Positions 38,797 through 50,190 of a DNA stretch of 64,000 nucleotides are shown here, one piece after another. The position numbers and the translations under genes are program-made. Below the pieces are notes generated by a model. The model saw only the letters and a program-made list of their open reading frames with translations. It was not told the origin of the DNA and ran no database searches. Position 1 is the first letter of the stretch. Each line of letters begins with the position of its first letter. Origin of the DNA: Eutreptiella sp. 'Long Island Sound 2002' (lineage: Eukaryota > Euglenozoa > Euglenophyceae > Eutreptiales > Eutreptiaceae); NCBI GenBank assembly GCA_964036045.1, contig OZ038378.1, positions 148,161,596 to 148,225,595 on the forward strand. Reading direction: 5' to 3'.

Positions 38797-39289
38797 TTGA
38801 CGGAAAATTCTCGGAAACTTCTCGGAAAATTCTCGGAAAATTCTCGGAAAATTCTCGGAAAATTCTCGGAAAATTCTCGGAAAATTCTCGGAAAATTCTC
38901 GGAAAATTCTCGGAAAATTCTCGGAAAATTCTCGGAAATTCTCGGAAAATTCTCAGAAAATTCTCGAAAAATTCTCGGAAAATTCTCGGAAAATTCTCGG
39001 AAAATTCTCGGAAAATTCTCGGAAAATTCTCGGAAAATTCTCGGAAAAATCTCGGAAAATTCTCGGAATATTCTCATAAAATTCTCGGAAAATTCTCGGA
39101 AAATTCTCGGAAAATTCTCGGAAAATTCTCGGAAAATTTGCGGAAAATTCTCGGAAAATTCTCGGAAAATTCTCGGAAAATTCTCGGAAAATTCTCGGAA
39201 AATTCTCGGAAAATTCTCGGAAAATTCTCAGAAAATTCTCGGAAATTCTCGGATAATTCTCGGAAAATTTTCAGAAAATTCTCGGAAAG
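38797..39289 (+). repeat. Satellite segment leading into block A copy 4
   Basis: TTGACGG/AAACTTC at 38797, GGAAATTC near 38935, CTCGAAAAATTC near 38962, AATATTCTCAT near 39068 and TTTGCGG near 39138, then GATAATTC and TTTTCAG as before every block A copy. The same order (TTGACGG, CTCGAAAAATTC, AATATTCTCAT, TTTGCGG) recurs at 42133-42485, which links the two halves of the rearranged block. Confidence 0.8.
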
Positions 39290-40006
39290 TTGTCGGAAAA
39301 TTCTCAGAAAATTCTCGGAAAATTCTCGGAAAATTCTCCGAAAATTCTCGGAAAATTCTCGGAAAATTCTCGGAAAATTCTCGGAAAATTCTCGGAAAAT
39401 TCTCGGAAAATTCTCGGAAAATTCTCGGAAAATTCTCGGAAAATTCTCGGAAAATTCTCGGAAAATTCTCAGAAAATTCTCGGAAAATTCCCGGAAAATT
39501 CTCGGAAAATTCTCGGAAATTTCTCGGAAAATTCTCGGAAAATTCTCCGAAAATTCTCGCAAAAATCTCGGAAAATTCTCGGAAAATTCTCGGAAAATTC
39601 TCGGAAAATTCTCGGAAAATTCTCGGAAAATTGACGGAAAATTCTCGGAAAATTCCTGGAAAATTCTCGGAAAATTCTCGGCAAATTCTCGGAAAATTCT
39701 CGGAAAATTCTCGGAAAATTCTCGGAAAATTCTGGGAAAAATCTCGGAACATTCTCGGAGAATTCTCGGAAAATTCTCCGAAAATTCTCGGAAAATTCTC
39801 GGAAAATTCTCGGAAAATTCTCGGAAAATACTCGGAAAATTCTCGGAAAATTCTCGGAAAATTCTCGGAAAATTCTCGGAAAATTCTCAGAAAATTCTCG
39901 GATATTTCTCGGAAAATTCTCGGAAAATTCTCGGAAAATTCTCGGAAAATTCTCGGAAAATTCTCAGAAAATTCTCGGAAATTCTCGGATAATTCTCGGA
40001 AAATTC
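39290..40006 (+). repeat. Block A, copy 4, left half (interrupted)
   Basis: It opens at a TTGTCGG unit following AAAGTTG. TTGACGG is at 39632, a TTCCTGG unit near 39655, GGCAAATTC near 39681 and TCTGGGAAAAATC/AACATTC at 39731. AAATCGTCGG follows near 40111. The expected second cassette about 1.2 kb after the first is missing; instead the sequence enters the 1,162-bp duplication. Block A therefore resumes only at 42584. Confidence 0.8.
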
Positions 40007-42330
40007 TCACAAAATTCTCGGAAAATTCTCGGAAAATTCTCGGAAAATTCTCGGAAAATTCTCGGAAAATTCTCGGAAAATTCTCGGAAAATTCGCAGAA
40101 AATTTTCGGAAATCGTCGGATAATTCTCGGAAAATTCTCAGAAAATTTTCAGAAAATTCTCGGAAAATTCTCGGAAAATTCTCAGAAAATTCTCGGAAAA
40201 TTCTCGGAAAATTCTCGGAAAATTCTCAGAAAATTCTCGGAAAATTCTCGGAAAATTCTCGGAAAATTCTCAGAAAATTCTCGGAAATTCTCCGATAATT
40301 CTCGGAAAATTCTCGGAAAATTCTCGGAAAATTCTCGGAAAAATCTCGGAAAATTCTCGGAAAGTTCTCCGAAAATTCTCGGAAAATTCTCGGAAAATTC
40401 TCGGAAAATTCTCGGAAAATTCTCGGAAAAATCTCGGAAAATTCTCGGAAAATTCTCGGAAAATTCTCGGAAAATTCTCGGAAAATTCTCGGAAAATTCT
40501 CGGAAAATTCCCGGAAAATTCTCGGAAAATTCTTGGAAAATTCTCGGAAAGTTCTCGGAAATTCTCGGAAAATTCTCGGAAAATTCTCAGAAAATTCTCG
40601 GAAAATTCTCGGAAAATTCTCGGAAAATTCTCGGAAAATTCTCGGAAAATTCTCGGAAAATTCTCGGAAAATTCTCGGAAAATTCTCGGAAAATTCTTGG
40701 AAAATTCTCGGAAAGTTCTCAGAAAATTCTCAGAAAATTCTCGGAAAGTTCTCCGAAAATTCTCGGAAAATTCTCGGAAAATTCTCAGAAAATTCTCGGA
40801 AATTCTCCGATAATTCTCGGAAAATTCTCAGAAAATTCTCGGAAAATTCTCGGAAATTTCTCAGAAAACTCTCGGAAAGTTCTCGGAAAATTCTCGGAAA
40901 ATTCCCGGAAAATTCTCGGAAAATTCTCGGAAGATTCTCGGAAAATTCTCGGAACATTCTCGGAAAATTGACGGAAAATTCTCGGAAACTTTTCGGAAAA
41001 TTCTCGGAAAATTCTCGGAAAATTCTCGGAAAATTCTCGGAAAATTCTCGGAAAATTCTCGGAAAATTCTCGGAAAATTCTCGGAAAATTCTCGGAAAAT
41101 TCTCGGAAAATTCTCGGAAAATTCTCAGAAAATTCTCGAAAAATTCTCGGAAAATTCTCCGAAAATTCTCACAAAATTCTCGGAAAATTCTCGGAAAATT
41201 CTCGGAAAATTCTCGGAAAATTCTCGGAAAATTCTCGGAAAATTCTCGGAAAATTCGCAGAAAATTTTCGGAAATCGTCGGATAATTCTCGGAAAATTCT
41301 CAGAAAATTTTCAGAAAATTCTCGGAAAATTCTCGGAAAATTCTCAGAAAATTCTCGGAAAATTCTCGGAAAATTCTCGGAAAATTCTCAGAAAATTCTC
41401 GGAAAATTCTCGGAAAATTCTCGGAAAATTCTCAGAAAATTCCCGGAAATTCTCCGATAATTCTCGGAAAATTCTCGGAAAATTCTCGGAAAATTCTCGG
41501 AAAAATCTCGGAAAATTCTCGGAAAGTTCTCCGAAAATTCTCGGAAAATTCTCGGAAAATTCTCGGAAAATTCTCGGAAAATTCTCGGAAAAATCTCGGA
41601 AAATTCTCGGAAAATTCTCGGAAAATTCTCGGAAAATTCTCGGAAAATTCTCGGAAAATTCTCGGAATAAAATTCCCGGAAAATTCTCGGAAAATTCTTG
41701 GAAAATTCTCGGAAAGTTCTCGGAAATTCTCGGAAAATTCTCGGAAAATTCTCAGAAAATTCTCGGAAAATTCTCGGAAAATTCTCGGAAAATTCTCGGA
41801 AAATTCTCGGAAAATTCTCGGAAAATTCTCGGAAAATTCTCGGAAAATTCTCGGAAAATTCTTGGAAAATTCTCGGAAAGTTCTCAGAAAATTCTCAGAA
41901 AATTCTCGGAAAGTTCTCCGAAAATTCTCGGAAAATTCTCGGAAAATTCTCAGAAAATTCTCGGAAATTCTCCGATAATTCTCGGAAAATTCTCAGAAAA
42001 TTCTCGGAAAATTCTCGGAAATTTCTCAGAAAACTCTCGGAAAGTTCTCGGAAAATTCTCGGAAAATTCCCGGAAAATTCTCGGAAAATTCTCGGAAGAT
42101 TCTCGGAAAATTCTCGGAACATTCTCGGAAAATTGACGGAAAATTCTCGGAAACTTTTCGGAAAATTCTCGGAAAATTCTCGGAAAATTCTCGGAAAAAT
42201 TCTCGGAAAATTCTCGGAAAATTCTCGGAAAATTCTCGGAAAATTCTCGGAAAATTCTCGGAAAATTCTCGGAAAATTCTCGGAAAATTCTCAGAAAATT
42301 CTCGAAAAATTCTCGGAAAATTCTCGGAAA
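40007..42330 (+). repeat. 1,162-bp tandem duplication (two copies)
   Basis: CTCACAAAATTC lies at 40006 and 41168, CGCAGAAAATTTTC at 40094 and 41256, AAATCGTCGG near 40111 and 41273, ATTCTTGG/AAAGTTC/GGAAATTC at 40533 and 41698, and TTGACGG followed by AAACTTTTC at 40969 and 42133. The offset changes from 1,162 to 1,165 because of a 3-base insertion (GGAATAAAATTC) near 41665 in the right copy. The junction near 41150-41170 joins a CTCCG unit directly to CTCACAAAATTC with no filler. Confidence 0.88.
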
Positions 42331-42583
42331 ATTCTCGGAAAATTCTCGGAAAATTCTCGGAAAATTCTCGGCAAATTCTCGGAAAAATCTCGGAAAATTC
42401 TCGGAATATTCTCATAAAATTCTCGGAAAATTCTCGGAAAATTCTCGGAAAATTCTCGGAAAATTCTCGGAAAATTTGCGGAAAATTCTCGGAAAATTCT
42501 CGGAAAATTCTCGGAAAATTCTCAGAAAATTCTCGGAAATTCTCGGATAATTCTCGGAAAATTTTCAGAAAATTCTCGGAAAA

Positions 42584-43990
42584 TTGTCGGAAAATTCTCA
42601 GAAAATTCTCGGAAAAATTCTCGGAAAATTCTCCGAAAATTCTCGGAAAATTCTCGGAAAATTCTCGGAAAATTCTCGGAAAATTCTCGGAAAATTCTCG
42701 GAAAATTCTCGGAAAATTCTCGGAAAATTCTCGGAAAATTCTCGGAAAATTCTCGGAAAATTCTCGGAAAATTCTCAGAAAATTCTCGGAAAATTCCCGG
42801 AAAATTCTCGGAAAATTCTCGGAAAATTCTCGGAAAATTCTCGGAAAATTCTCGGAAAATTCTCGGAAAATTCTCGGAAAATTCTCGGAAAATTCTCGGA
42901 AAATTCTCGGAAAATTCTCGGAAAATTCTCGGAAAATTGACGGAAAATTCTCGGAAAATTCCTGGAAAATTCTCGGAAAATTCTCGGCAAATTCTCGGAA
43001 AATTCTCGGAAAATTCTCGGAAAATTCTCGGAAAATTCTGGCAAAAATCTCGGAACATTCTCGGAAAATTCTCGGAAAATTCCTCGAAAATTCTCGGAAA
43101 ATTCTCGGAAAATTCTCGGAAAATTCTCGGAAAATACTCGGAAAAATTCTCGGAAAATTCTCGGAAAATTCTCGGAAAATTCTCAGAAAATTCTCGGAAA
43201 TTCTCGGATAATTCTCGGAAAATTCTCACAAAATTCTCCGGAAAATTCTCGGAAAATTCTCGGAAAATTCTCGGAAATTCTCGGAAAATTCTCGGAAAAT
43301 TCGCAGAAAATTTTCGGAAATCGTCGGATAATTCTCGGAAAATTCTCAGAAAATTTTCAGAAAATTCTCGGAAAACTCTCGGAAAATTCTCAGAAAATTC
43401 TCGGAAATTCTCCGATAATTCTCGGAAAATTCTCGGAAAATTCTCTGAAAATTCTCGGAAAAATCTCGGAAAATTCTCGGAAAGTTCTCCGAAAATTCTC
43501 GGAAAATTCTCGGAAGATTCTCGGAAAATTCATGCAAAATTCTCGGAAAATTCTCGGAAAATTCTCGGAAAATTCTCGGAAAATTCTCGGAAAATTCTCG
43601 GAAAATTCTCGGAAAATTCTCGGAAATTCTCGGATAATTCCCGGAAAATTTTCAGAAAATTCTCGGAAAATTCTCGGTAAATTCTCAGAAAAATTCTCGG
43701 AAAATTCTCGGAAAATTCTCCGAAAATTCTCGGAAAATTCTCGGAAAAATCTCGGAAAATTCTCGGAAAATTCTCGGAAAATTCTCGGAAAATTCTCGGA
43801 AAATTCTCGGAAAATTCTCGGAAAATTCTCGGAAAATTGACGGAAAATTCTCGGAAAATTCTCGGAAAATTCTCGGAAAATTCTCGGCAAATTCTCGGAA
43901 AATTCTCGGAAAATTCTCGGAAAATTCTCGGAAAATTCTGGGAAAAATCTCGGAACATTCTCGGAAAATTCTCGGAAAATTCTCCGAAAA
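42584..43990 (+). repeat. Block A, copy 5 (shortened)
   Basis: It opens with TTGTCGG...CTCAG. TTGACGG is at 42937 with a TTCCTGG unit near 42960 (shared only with the 39632 cassette), a mutated cassette TCTGGCAAAAATC at 43037, AAATCGTCGG near 43317, and a second cassette at 43837-43937. The two cassettes are about 900 bp apart instead of about 1,227, and start to second cassette is 1,353 bp, so roughly 340 bp has been lost. It holds several one-base indels and a CATGCAAAATTC unit near 43530. Confidence 0.82.
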
Positions 43991-44129
43991 TTCTCGGGAA
44001 ATTCTCGGAAAATTCTCGGAAAATTCTCGGAAAATTCTCGGAAAAATTCTCGGAAAATTCTCGGAAAATTCTCGGAAAATTCTCGGAAAATTCTCAGAAA
44101 ATTCTCGGAAAATTCTCGGAAAATTCTCG

Positions 44130-44147
44130 GAAAATTCTCGAAAATTC
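44130..44147 (+). promoter_or_regulatory. Perfect four-pentamer heat-shock-element-like match (sequence match only)
   Basis: A 10-bp unit (one G lost) yields GAAnnTTCnnGAAnnTTC without mismatch. It arises the same way as the match at 28306. No gene is adjacent. Confidence 0.3.
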
Positions 44148-44357
44148 TCGGAAAATTCTCGGAAAATTCTCAGAAAATTCTCGGAAATTCTCGGATAATT
44201 CTCGGAAAATTCTCAGAAAATTCTCGGAAAATTCTCGGAAAATTCTCGGAAAATTCTCGGAAAATTCTCGGAGAATTCTCGGAAAATTCTCGGAAAATTC
44301 TCAGAAAATTCTCGGAAATTCTCGGATAATTCTCGGAAAATTCTCAGAAAATTTTCA

Positions 44358-44375
44358 GAAAATTCTCGAAAATTC
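44358..44375 (+). promoter_or_regulatory. Perfect four-pentamer heat-shock-element-like match (sequence match only)
   Basis: GAAnnTTCnnGAAnnTTC without mismatch, immediately followed by another GAA with no spacer, in the most degenerate part of the array. It is probably a by-product of base loss. Confidence 0.28.
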
Positions 44376-45554
44376 GAAAATTATCGGAAAATTCTCGGAA
44401 AAATCTCGGAAATTCTCGGAAAATTCTCGGAAAATTCTCAGAAAATTCTCGGAAAATTCTCGGAAAATTCTCGGAAAATTCTCAGAAAATTCTCGGAAAT
44501 TCTCCGATAATTCTCGGAAATTCTCAGAAAATTCTCGCAAAATTCTCGGAAAATTCTCAGAAAATTCTCGGAAAGTTCTCGGAAAATTCTCGGAAAATTC
44601 TCGGAAAATTCTCAGAAAATTCTCGGAAAATTCTCGGAAAATTCTCGGAAAATTCTCGGAAAATTCTCGGAAAATTCTCGGAAAATTCTCGGAAAATTCC
44701 CGGAAAATTCTCGGAAAATTCTTGGAAAATTCTCGGAAAGTCCTCGGAAAATTCTCGGAAAATTCTCGGAAAATTCTCAGAAAATTCTCGGAAAATTCTC
44801 GGAAAATTCTCGGAAAATTCTCGGAAAATTCTCGGAAAATTCTCGGAAAATTCTCGGATAATTCCCGGAAAATTCTCGGAAAATTCTTGGAAAAATTCTC
44901 GGAAAGTTCTCGGAAAATTCTCAGAAAATTCTCGGAAAGTTCTCGGAAAATTCTCGGAAAATTCTCGGAAAATTCTCAGAAAATTCTCGGAAATTCTCCG
45001 ATAATTCTCGGAAAATTCTCAGAAAATTCTCGGAAAATTCTCGGAAAATTCTCAGAAAATTCTCGGAAAGTTCTCGGAAAATTCTCGGAAAATTCTCGGA
45101 AAATTCTCGGAAAATTCCCGGAAAATTCTCGGAAAATTCTTGGAAAATTCTCGGAAAATTCTCGGGAAAATTCTCGGAAAATTCTCGGAAAATTCTCGGA
45201 AAATTCTTGGAAAATTCTCGGAAAATTCTCGGAAAATTCTCGGAAAATTCTCGGAAAATTGACGGAAAATTCTCGGAAACTTCTCGGAAAATTCTCGGAA
45301 AATTCTCGGAAAATTCTCGGAAAATTCTCGGAAAATTCTCGGAAAATTCTCGGAAAATTCTCGGAAAATTCTCGGAAAATTCTCGGAAAATTCCCGGAAA
45401 ATTCTCGGAAAATTCTCGGAAAATTCTCGGAAAATTCTCGGAAAATTGACGGAAAATTCTCGGAAAATTCTCGGAAAATTCTCAGAAAATTCTCGGAAAA
45501 TTCTCGGAAAATTCTCGGAAAATTTTCGGAAATTCTCGGAAAATTCTCGGAAAA

Positions 45555-47004
45555 TTGACGGAAAATTCTCCGAAAATTCTCGGAAAATTCTCAGAAAATT
45601 TTGGGAAATTCTCCGATAATTCTCGGAATATTCTCAGAAAATTCTCGGAAAATTCTCGGAAAATTCTCAGAAAATTCTCGGAAAGTTCTCGGAAAATTCT
45701 CGGAAAATTCTCGGAAAATTCTCAGAAAATTCTCGGAAAATTCTCGGAAAATTCTCGGAAAATTCGCGGAAAATTCTCGGAAAATTCTCGGAAAATTCTC
45801 GGAAAATTCTCGGAAAATTCCCGGAAAATTCTCGGAAAATTCTTGGAAAATTCTCGGAAAGTTCTCGGAAAATTCTCGGAAAATTCTCGGAAAATTCTCA
45901 GAAAATTCTCGGAAAATTCTCGGAAAATTCTCGGAAAATTCTCGGAAAATTCTCGGAAAATTCTCGGAAAATTCTCGGAAAATTCTCGGAAAATTCCCGG
46001 AAAATTCTCGGAAAATTCTTGGAAAATTCTCGGAAAGTTCTCGGAAAATTCTCAGAAAATTCTCGGAAATTCTCCGATAATTCTCGGAAGATTCTCAGAA
46101 AATTCTCGGAAAATTCTCGGAAAATTCTCAGAAAATTCTCGGAAAGTTCTCGGAAAATTCTCGGAAAATTCTCGGAAAATTCTCGGAAAATTCCCGGAAA
46201 ATTCTCGGAAAATTCTTGGAAAATTCTCGGAAAATTCTCAGAAAATTCTCGGAAAATTCTCGGAAAATTCTCGAAAAATTCTCGGAAAATTCTCGGAAAA
46301 TTCTCGGAAAATTCTCGGAAAATTCTCGGAAAATTCTCGGAAAATTCTCGGAAAATTCTCGGAAAATTCTCGGAAAATTGACGGAAAATTCTCGGAAACT
46401 TCTCGGAAAATTCTCGGAAAATTCTCGGAAAATTCTCGGAAAATTCTCGGAAAATTCTCGGAAAATTCTCGGAAAATTCTCGGAAAATTCTCGGAAAATT
46501 CTCGGAAAATTCCCGGAAAATTCTCGGAAAATTCTCGGAAAATTCTCGGAAAATTCTCGGAAAATTCTCGGAAAATTCTCGGAAAATTCTCGGAAAATTC
46601 TCGGAAAATTCTCGGAAAATTCTCGGAAAATTCTCGGAAAATTCTCGGAAAAATCTCGGAAAATTCTCAGAAAATTCTCGGAAAATTCCCGGAAAATTCT
46701 CGGAAAATTCTCGGAAAATTCTCGGAAAATTCTCGGAAAATTCTCGGAAAATTCTCGGAAAATTCTCGGAAAATTCTCGGAAAATTCCCGGAAAATTCTC
46801 GGAAAATTCTCGGAAAATTCTCGGAAAATTCTCGGAAAATTGACGGAAAATTCTCGGAAAATTCTCGGAAAATTCTCAGAAAATTCTCGGAAAATTCTCG
46901 GAAAATTCTCGGAAAATTCTCGGAAAATTTTCGGAAAATTCTCGGAAAATTCTCGGAAAATTCTCGGAAAATTTTCGGAAAATTCTCGGAAAATTCTCGG
47001 AAAA
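45555..47004 (+). repeat. ~1.4-kb HOR with TTTTGGGAAATTC marker, copy 1 (1,450 bp)
   Basis: The unit starts TTGACGG, CTCCG, CTCAG, then TTTTGGGAAATTC, GATAATTC and GGAATATTCTCAG, a combination found only between 45.5 and 50.3 kb. It then carries AAAGTTC, TTCGCGG, two ATTCTTGG/AAAGTTC modules, and TTGACGG/AAACTTC at 46379. It is 44 bp (four units) longer than copy 2, because near 46925-46980 the TTTTCGG unit occurs twice, 44 bp apart, where copy 2 has it once. Confidence 0.9.
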
Positions 47005-48410
47005 TTGACGGAAAATTCTCCGAAAATTCTCGGAAAATTCTCAGAAAATTTTGGGAAATTCTCCGATAATTCTCGGAATATTCTCAGAAAATTCTCGGAA
47101 AATTCTCGGAAAATTCTCAGAAAATTCTCGGAAAGTTCTCGGAAAATTCTCGGAAAATTCTCGGAAAATTCTCAGAAAATTCTCGGAAAATTCTCGGAAA
47201 ATTCTCGGAAAATTCGCGGAAAATTCTCGGAAAATTCTCGGAAAATTCTCGGAAAATTCTCGGAAAATTCCCGGAAAATTCTCGGAAAATTCTTGGAAAA
47301 TTCTCGGAAAGTTCTCGGAAAATTCTCGGAAAATTCTCGGAAAATTCTCAGAAAATTCTCGGAAAATTCTCGGAAAATTCTCGGAAAATTCTCGGAAAAT
47401 TCTCGGAAAATTCTCGGAAAATTCTCGGAAAATTCTCGGAAAATTCCCGGAAAATTCTCGGAAAATTCTTGGAAAATTCTCGGAAAGTTCTCGGAAAATT
47501 CTCAGAAAATTCTCGGAAATTCTCCGATAATTCTCGGAAGATTCTCAGAAAATTCTCGGAAAATTCTCGGAAAATTCTCAGAAAATTCTCGGAAAGTTCT
47601 CGGAAAATTCTCGGAAAATTCTCGGAAAATTCTCGGAAAATTCCCGGAAAATTCTCGGAAAATTCTTGGAAAATTCTCGGAAAATTCTCAGAAAATTCTC
47701 GGAAAATTCTCGGAAAATTCTCGAAAAATTCTCGGAAAATTCTCGGAAAATTCTCGGAAAATTCTCGGAAAATTCTCGGAAAATTCTCGGAAAATTCTCG
47801 GAAAATTCTCGGAAAATTCTCGGAAAATTGACGGAAAATTCTCGGAAACTTCTCGGAAAATTCTCGGAAAATTCTCGGAAAATTCTCGGAAAATTCTCGG
47901 AAAATTCTCGGAAAATTCTCGGAAAATTCTCGGAAAATTCTCGGAAAATTCTCGGAAAATTCCCGGAAAATTCTCGGAAAATTCTCGGAAAATTCTCGGA
48001 AAATTCTCGGAAAATTCTCGGAAAATTCTCGGAAAATTCTCGGAAAATTCTCGGAAAATTCTCGGAAAATTCTCGGAAAATTCTCGGAAAATTCTCGGAA
48101 AAATCTCGGAAAATTCTCAGAAAATTCTCGGAAAATTCCCGGAAAATTCTCGGAAAATTCTCGGAAAATTCTCGGAAAATTCTCGGAAAATTCTCGGAAA
48201 ATTCTCGGAAAATTCTCGGAAAATTCTCGGAAAATTCCCGGAAAATTCTCGGAAAATTCTCGGAAAATTCTCGGAAAATTCTCGGAAAATTGACGGAAAA
48301 TTCTCGGAAAATTCTCGGAAAATTCTCAGAAAATTCTCGGAAAATTCTCGGAAAATTCTCGGAAAATTCTCGGAAAATTTTCGGAAAATTCTCGGAAAAT
48401 TCTCGGAAAA
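47005..48410 (+). repeat. ~1.4-kb HOR, copy 2 (1,406 bp)
   Basis: It reproduces copy 1 at an offset of 1,450 bp for over 1 kb with the same variants in the same units: TTTTGGG near 47050, TTCGCGG near 47215, CTCGGAAGATTC near 47534, CTCGAAAAATTC near 47722 and TTGACGG/AAACTTC at 47829. The single TTTTCGG near 48378 distinguishes it from copy 1. Confidence 0.9.
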
Positions 48411-49234
48411 TTGACGGAAAATTCTCCGAAAATTCTCGGAAAATTCTCAGAAAATTTTGGGAAATTCTCCGATAATTCTCGGAATATTCTCAGAAAATTC
48501 TCGGAAAATTCTCGGAAAATTCTCAGAAAATTCTCGGAAAGTTCTCGGAAAATTCTCGGAAAATTCTCGGAAAATTCTCAGAAAATTCTCGGAAAATTCT
48601 CGGAAAATTCTCGGAAAATTCGCGGAAAATTCTCGGAAAATTCTCGGAAAATTCTCGGAAAATTCTCGGAAAATTCCCGGAAAATTCTCGGAAAATTCTT
48701 GGAAAATTCTCGGAAAGTTCTCGGAAAATTCTCGGAAAATTCTCGGAAAATTCTCAGAAAATTCTCGGAAAATTCTCGGAAAATTCTCGGAAAATTCTCG
48801 GAAAATTCTCGGAAAATTCTCGGAAAATTCTCGGAAAATTCTCGGAAAATTCCCGGAAAATTCTCGGAAAATTCTCGGAAAATTCTCGGAAAATTCTCGG
48901 AAAATTCTCGGAAAATTCTCGGAAAATTCTCGGAAAATTCTCGGAAAAATCTCGGAAAATTCTCAGAAAATTCTCGGAAAATTCCCGGAAAATTCTCGGA
49001 AAATTCTCGGAAAATTCTCGGAAAATTCTCGGAAAATTCTCGGAAAATTCTCGGAAAATTCCCGGAAAATTCTCGGAAAATTCTCGGAAAATTCTCGGAA
49101 AATTCTCGGAAAATTGACGGAAAATTCTCGGAAAATTCTCGGAAAATTCTCAGAAAATTCTCGGAAAATTCTCGGAAAATTCTCGGAAAATTCTCGGAAA
49201 ATTTTCGGAAAATTCTCGGAAAATTCTCGGAAAA
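48411..49234 (+). repeat. ~1.4-kb HOR, copy 3 (824 bp, internally deleted)
   Basis: It has the same opening and TTCGCGG module but is 582 bp shorter than copy 2. The second ATTCTTGG module, the GATAATTC/GGAAGATTC module and the TTGACGG/AAACTTC module are missing. The ATTCCCGG unit near 48849 runs on to AAAAATCTC near 48945. Unequal exchange between similar units explains this loss. Confidence 0.87.
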
Positions 49235-50190
49235 TTGACGGAAAATTCTCCGAAAATTCTCGGAAAATTCTCAGAAAATTTTGGGAAATTCTCCGATAAT
49301 TCTCGGAATATTCTCAGAAAATTCTCGGAACATTCTCGGAAAATTCTCAGAAAATTCTCGGAAAGTTCTCGGAAAATTCTCGGAAAATTCTCGGAAAATT
49401 CTCAGAAAATTCTCGGAAAATTCTCGGAAAATTCTCGGAAAATTCGCGGAAAATTCTCGGAAAATTCTCGGAAAATTCTCGGAAAATTCTCGGAAAATTC
49501 CCGGAAAATTCTCGGAAAATTCTTGGAAAATTCTCGGAAAGTTCTCGGAAAATTCTCGGAAAATTCTCGGAAAATTCTCAGAAAATTCTCGGAAAATTCT
49601 CGGAAAATTCTCGGAAAATTCTCGGAAACTTCTCGGAAAATTCTCGGAAAATTCTCGGAAAATTCTCGGAAAATTCTCGGAAAATTCTCGGAAAATTCTC
49701 GGAAAATTCTCGGAAAATTCTCGGAAAATTCTCGGAAAATTCCCGGAAAATTCTCGGAAAATTCTCGGAAAATTCTCGGAAAATTCTCGGAAAATTCTCG
49801 GAAACTTCTCGGAAAATTCTCGGAAAATTCTCGGAAAATTCTCGGAAAATTCTCGGAAAATTCTCGGAAAATTCTCGGAAAAATCTCGGAAAATTCTCAG
49901 AAAATTCTCGGAAAATTCCCGGAAAATTCTCGGAAAATTCTCGGAAAATTCTCGGAAAATTCTCGGAAAATTCTCGGAAAATTCTCGGAAAATTCTCGGA
50001 AAATTCTCGGAAAATTCCCGGAAAATTCTCGGAAAATTCTCGGAAAATTCTCGGAAAATTCTCGGAAAATTGACGGAAAATTCTCGGAAAATTCTCGGAA
50101 AATTCTCAGAAAATTCTCGGAAAATTCTCGGAAAATTCTCGGAAAATTCTCGGAAAATTTTCGGAAAATTCTCGGAAAATTCTCGGAAAA
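49235..50190 (+). repeat. ~1.4-kb HOR, copy 4 (956 bp, internally deleted)
   Basis: Same opening, with private changes (AACATTC near 49329; an AAACTTC unit near 49626 not preceded by TTGACGG, and another near 49803). It is 450 bp shorter than copy 2 through a different internal loss from copy 3. It ends in the usual TTGACGG...TTTTCGG tail. Confidence 0.87.

Larger units (their letters stand above)
44000..45554 (+). repeat. Most degenerate satellite stretch
   Basis: Recognisable satellite with the highest density of unit-length changes: AAAAATTC near 44042, CTCGAAAATTC near 44138, CTCGAAAATTCGAAAATTATC at 44364-44384, GGAAATTCTCAG near 44517, AAAAATTC near 44891 and CTCGGGAAAATTC near 45163. 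TTGACGG/AAACTTC occurs at 45259. Near 45530 a TTTTCGGAAATTC unit precedes the start of the next HOR. No gene-like content is visible. Confidence 0.8.
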
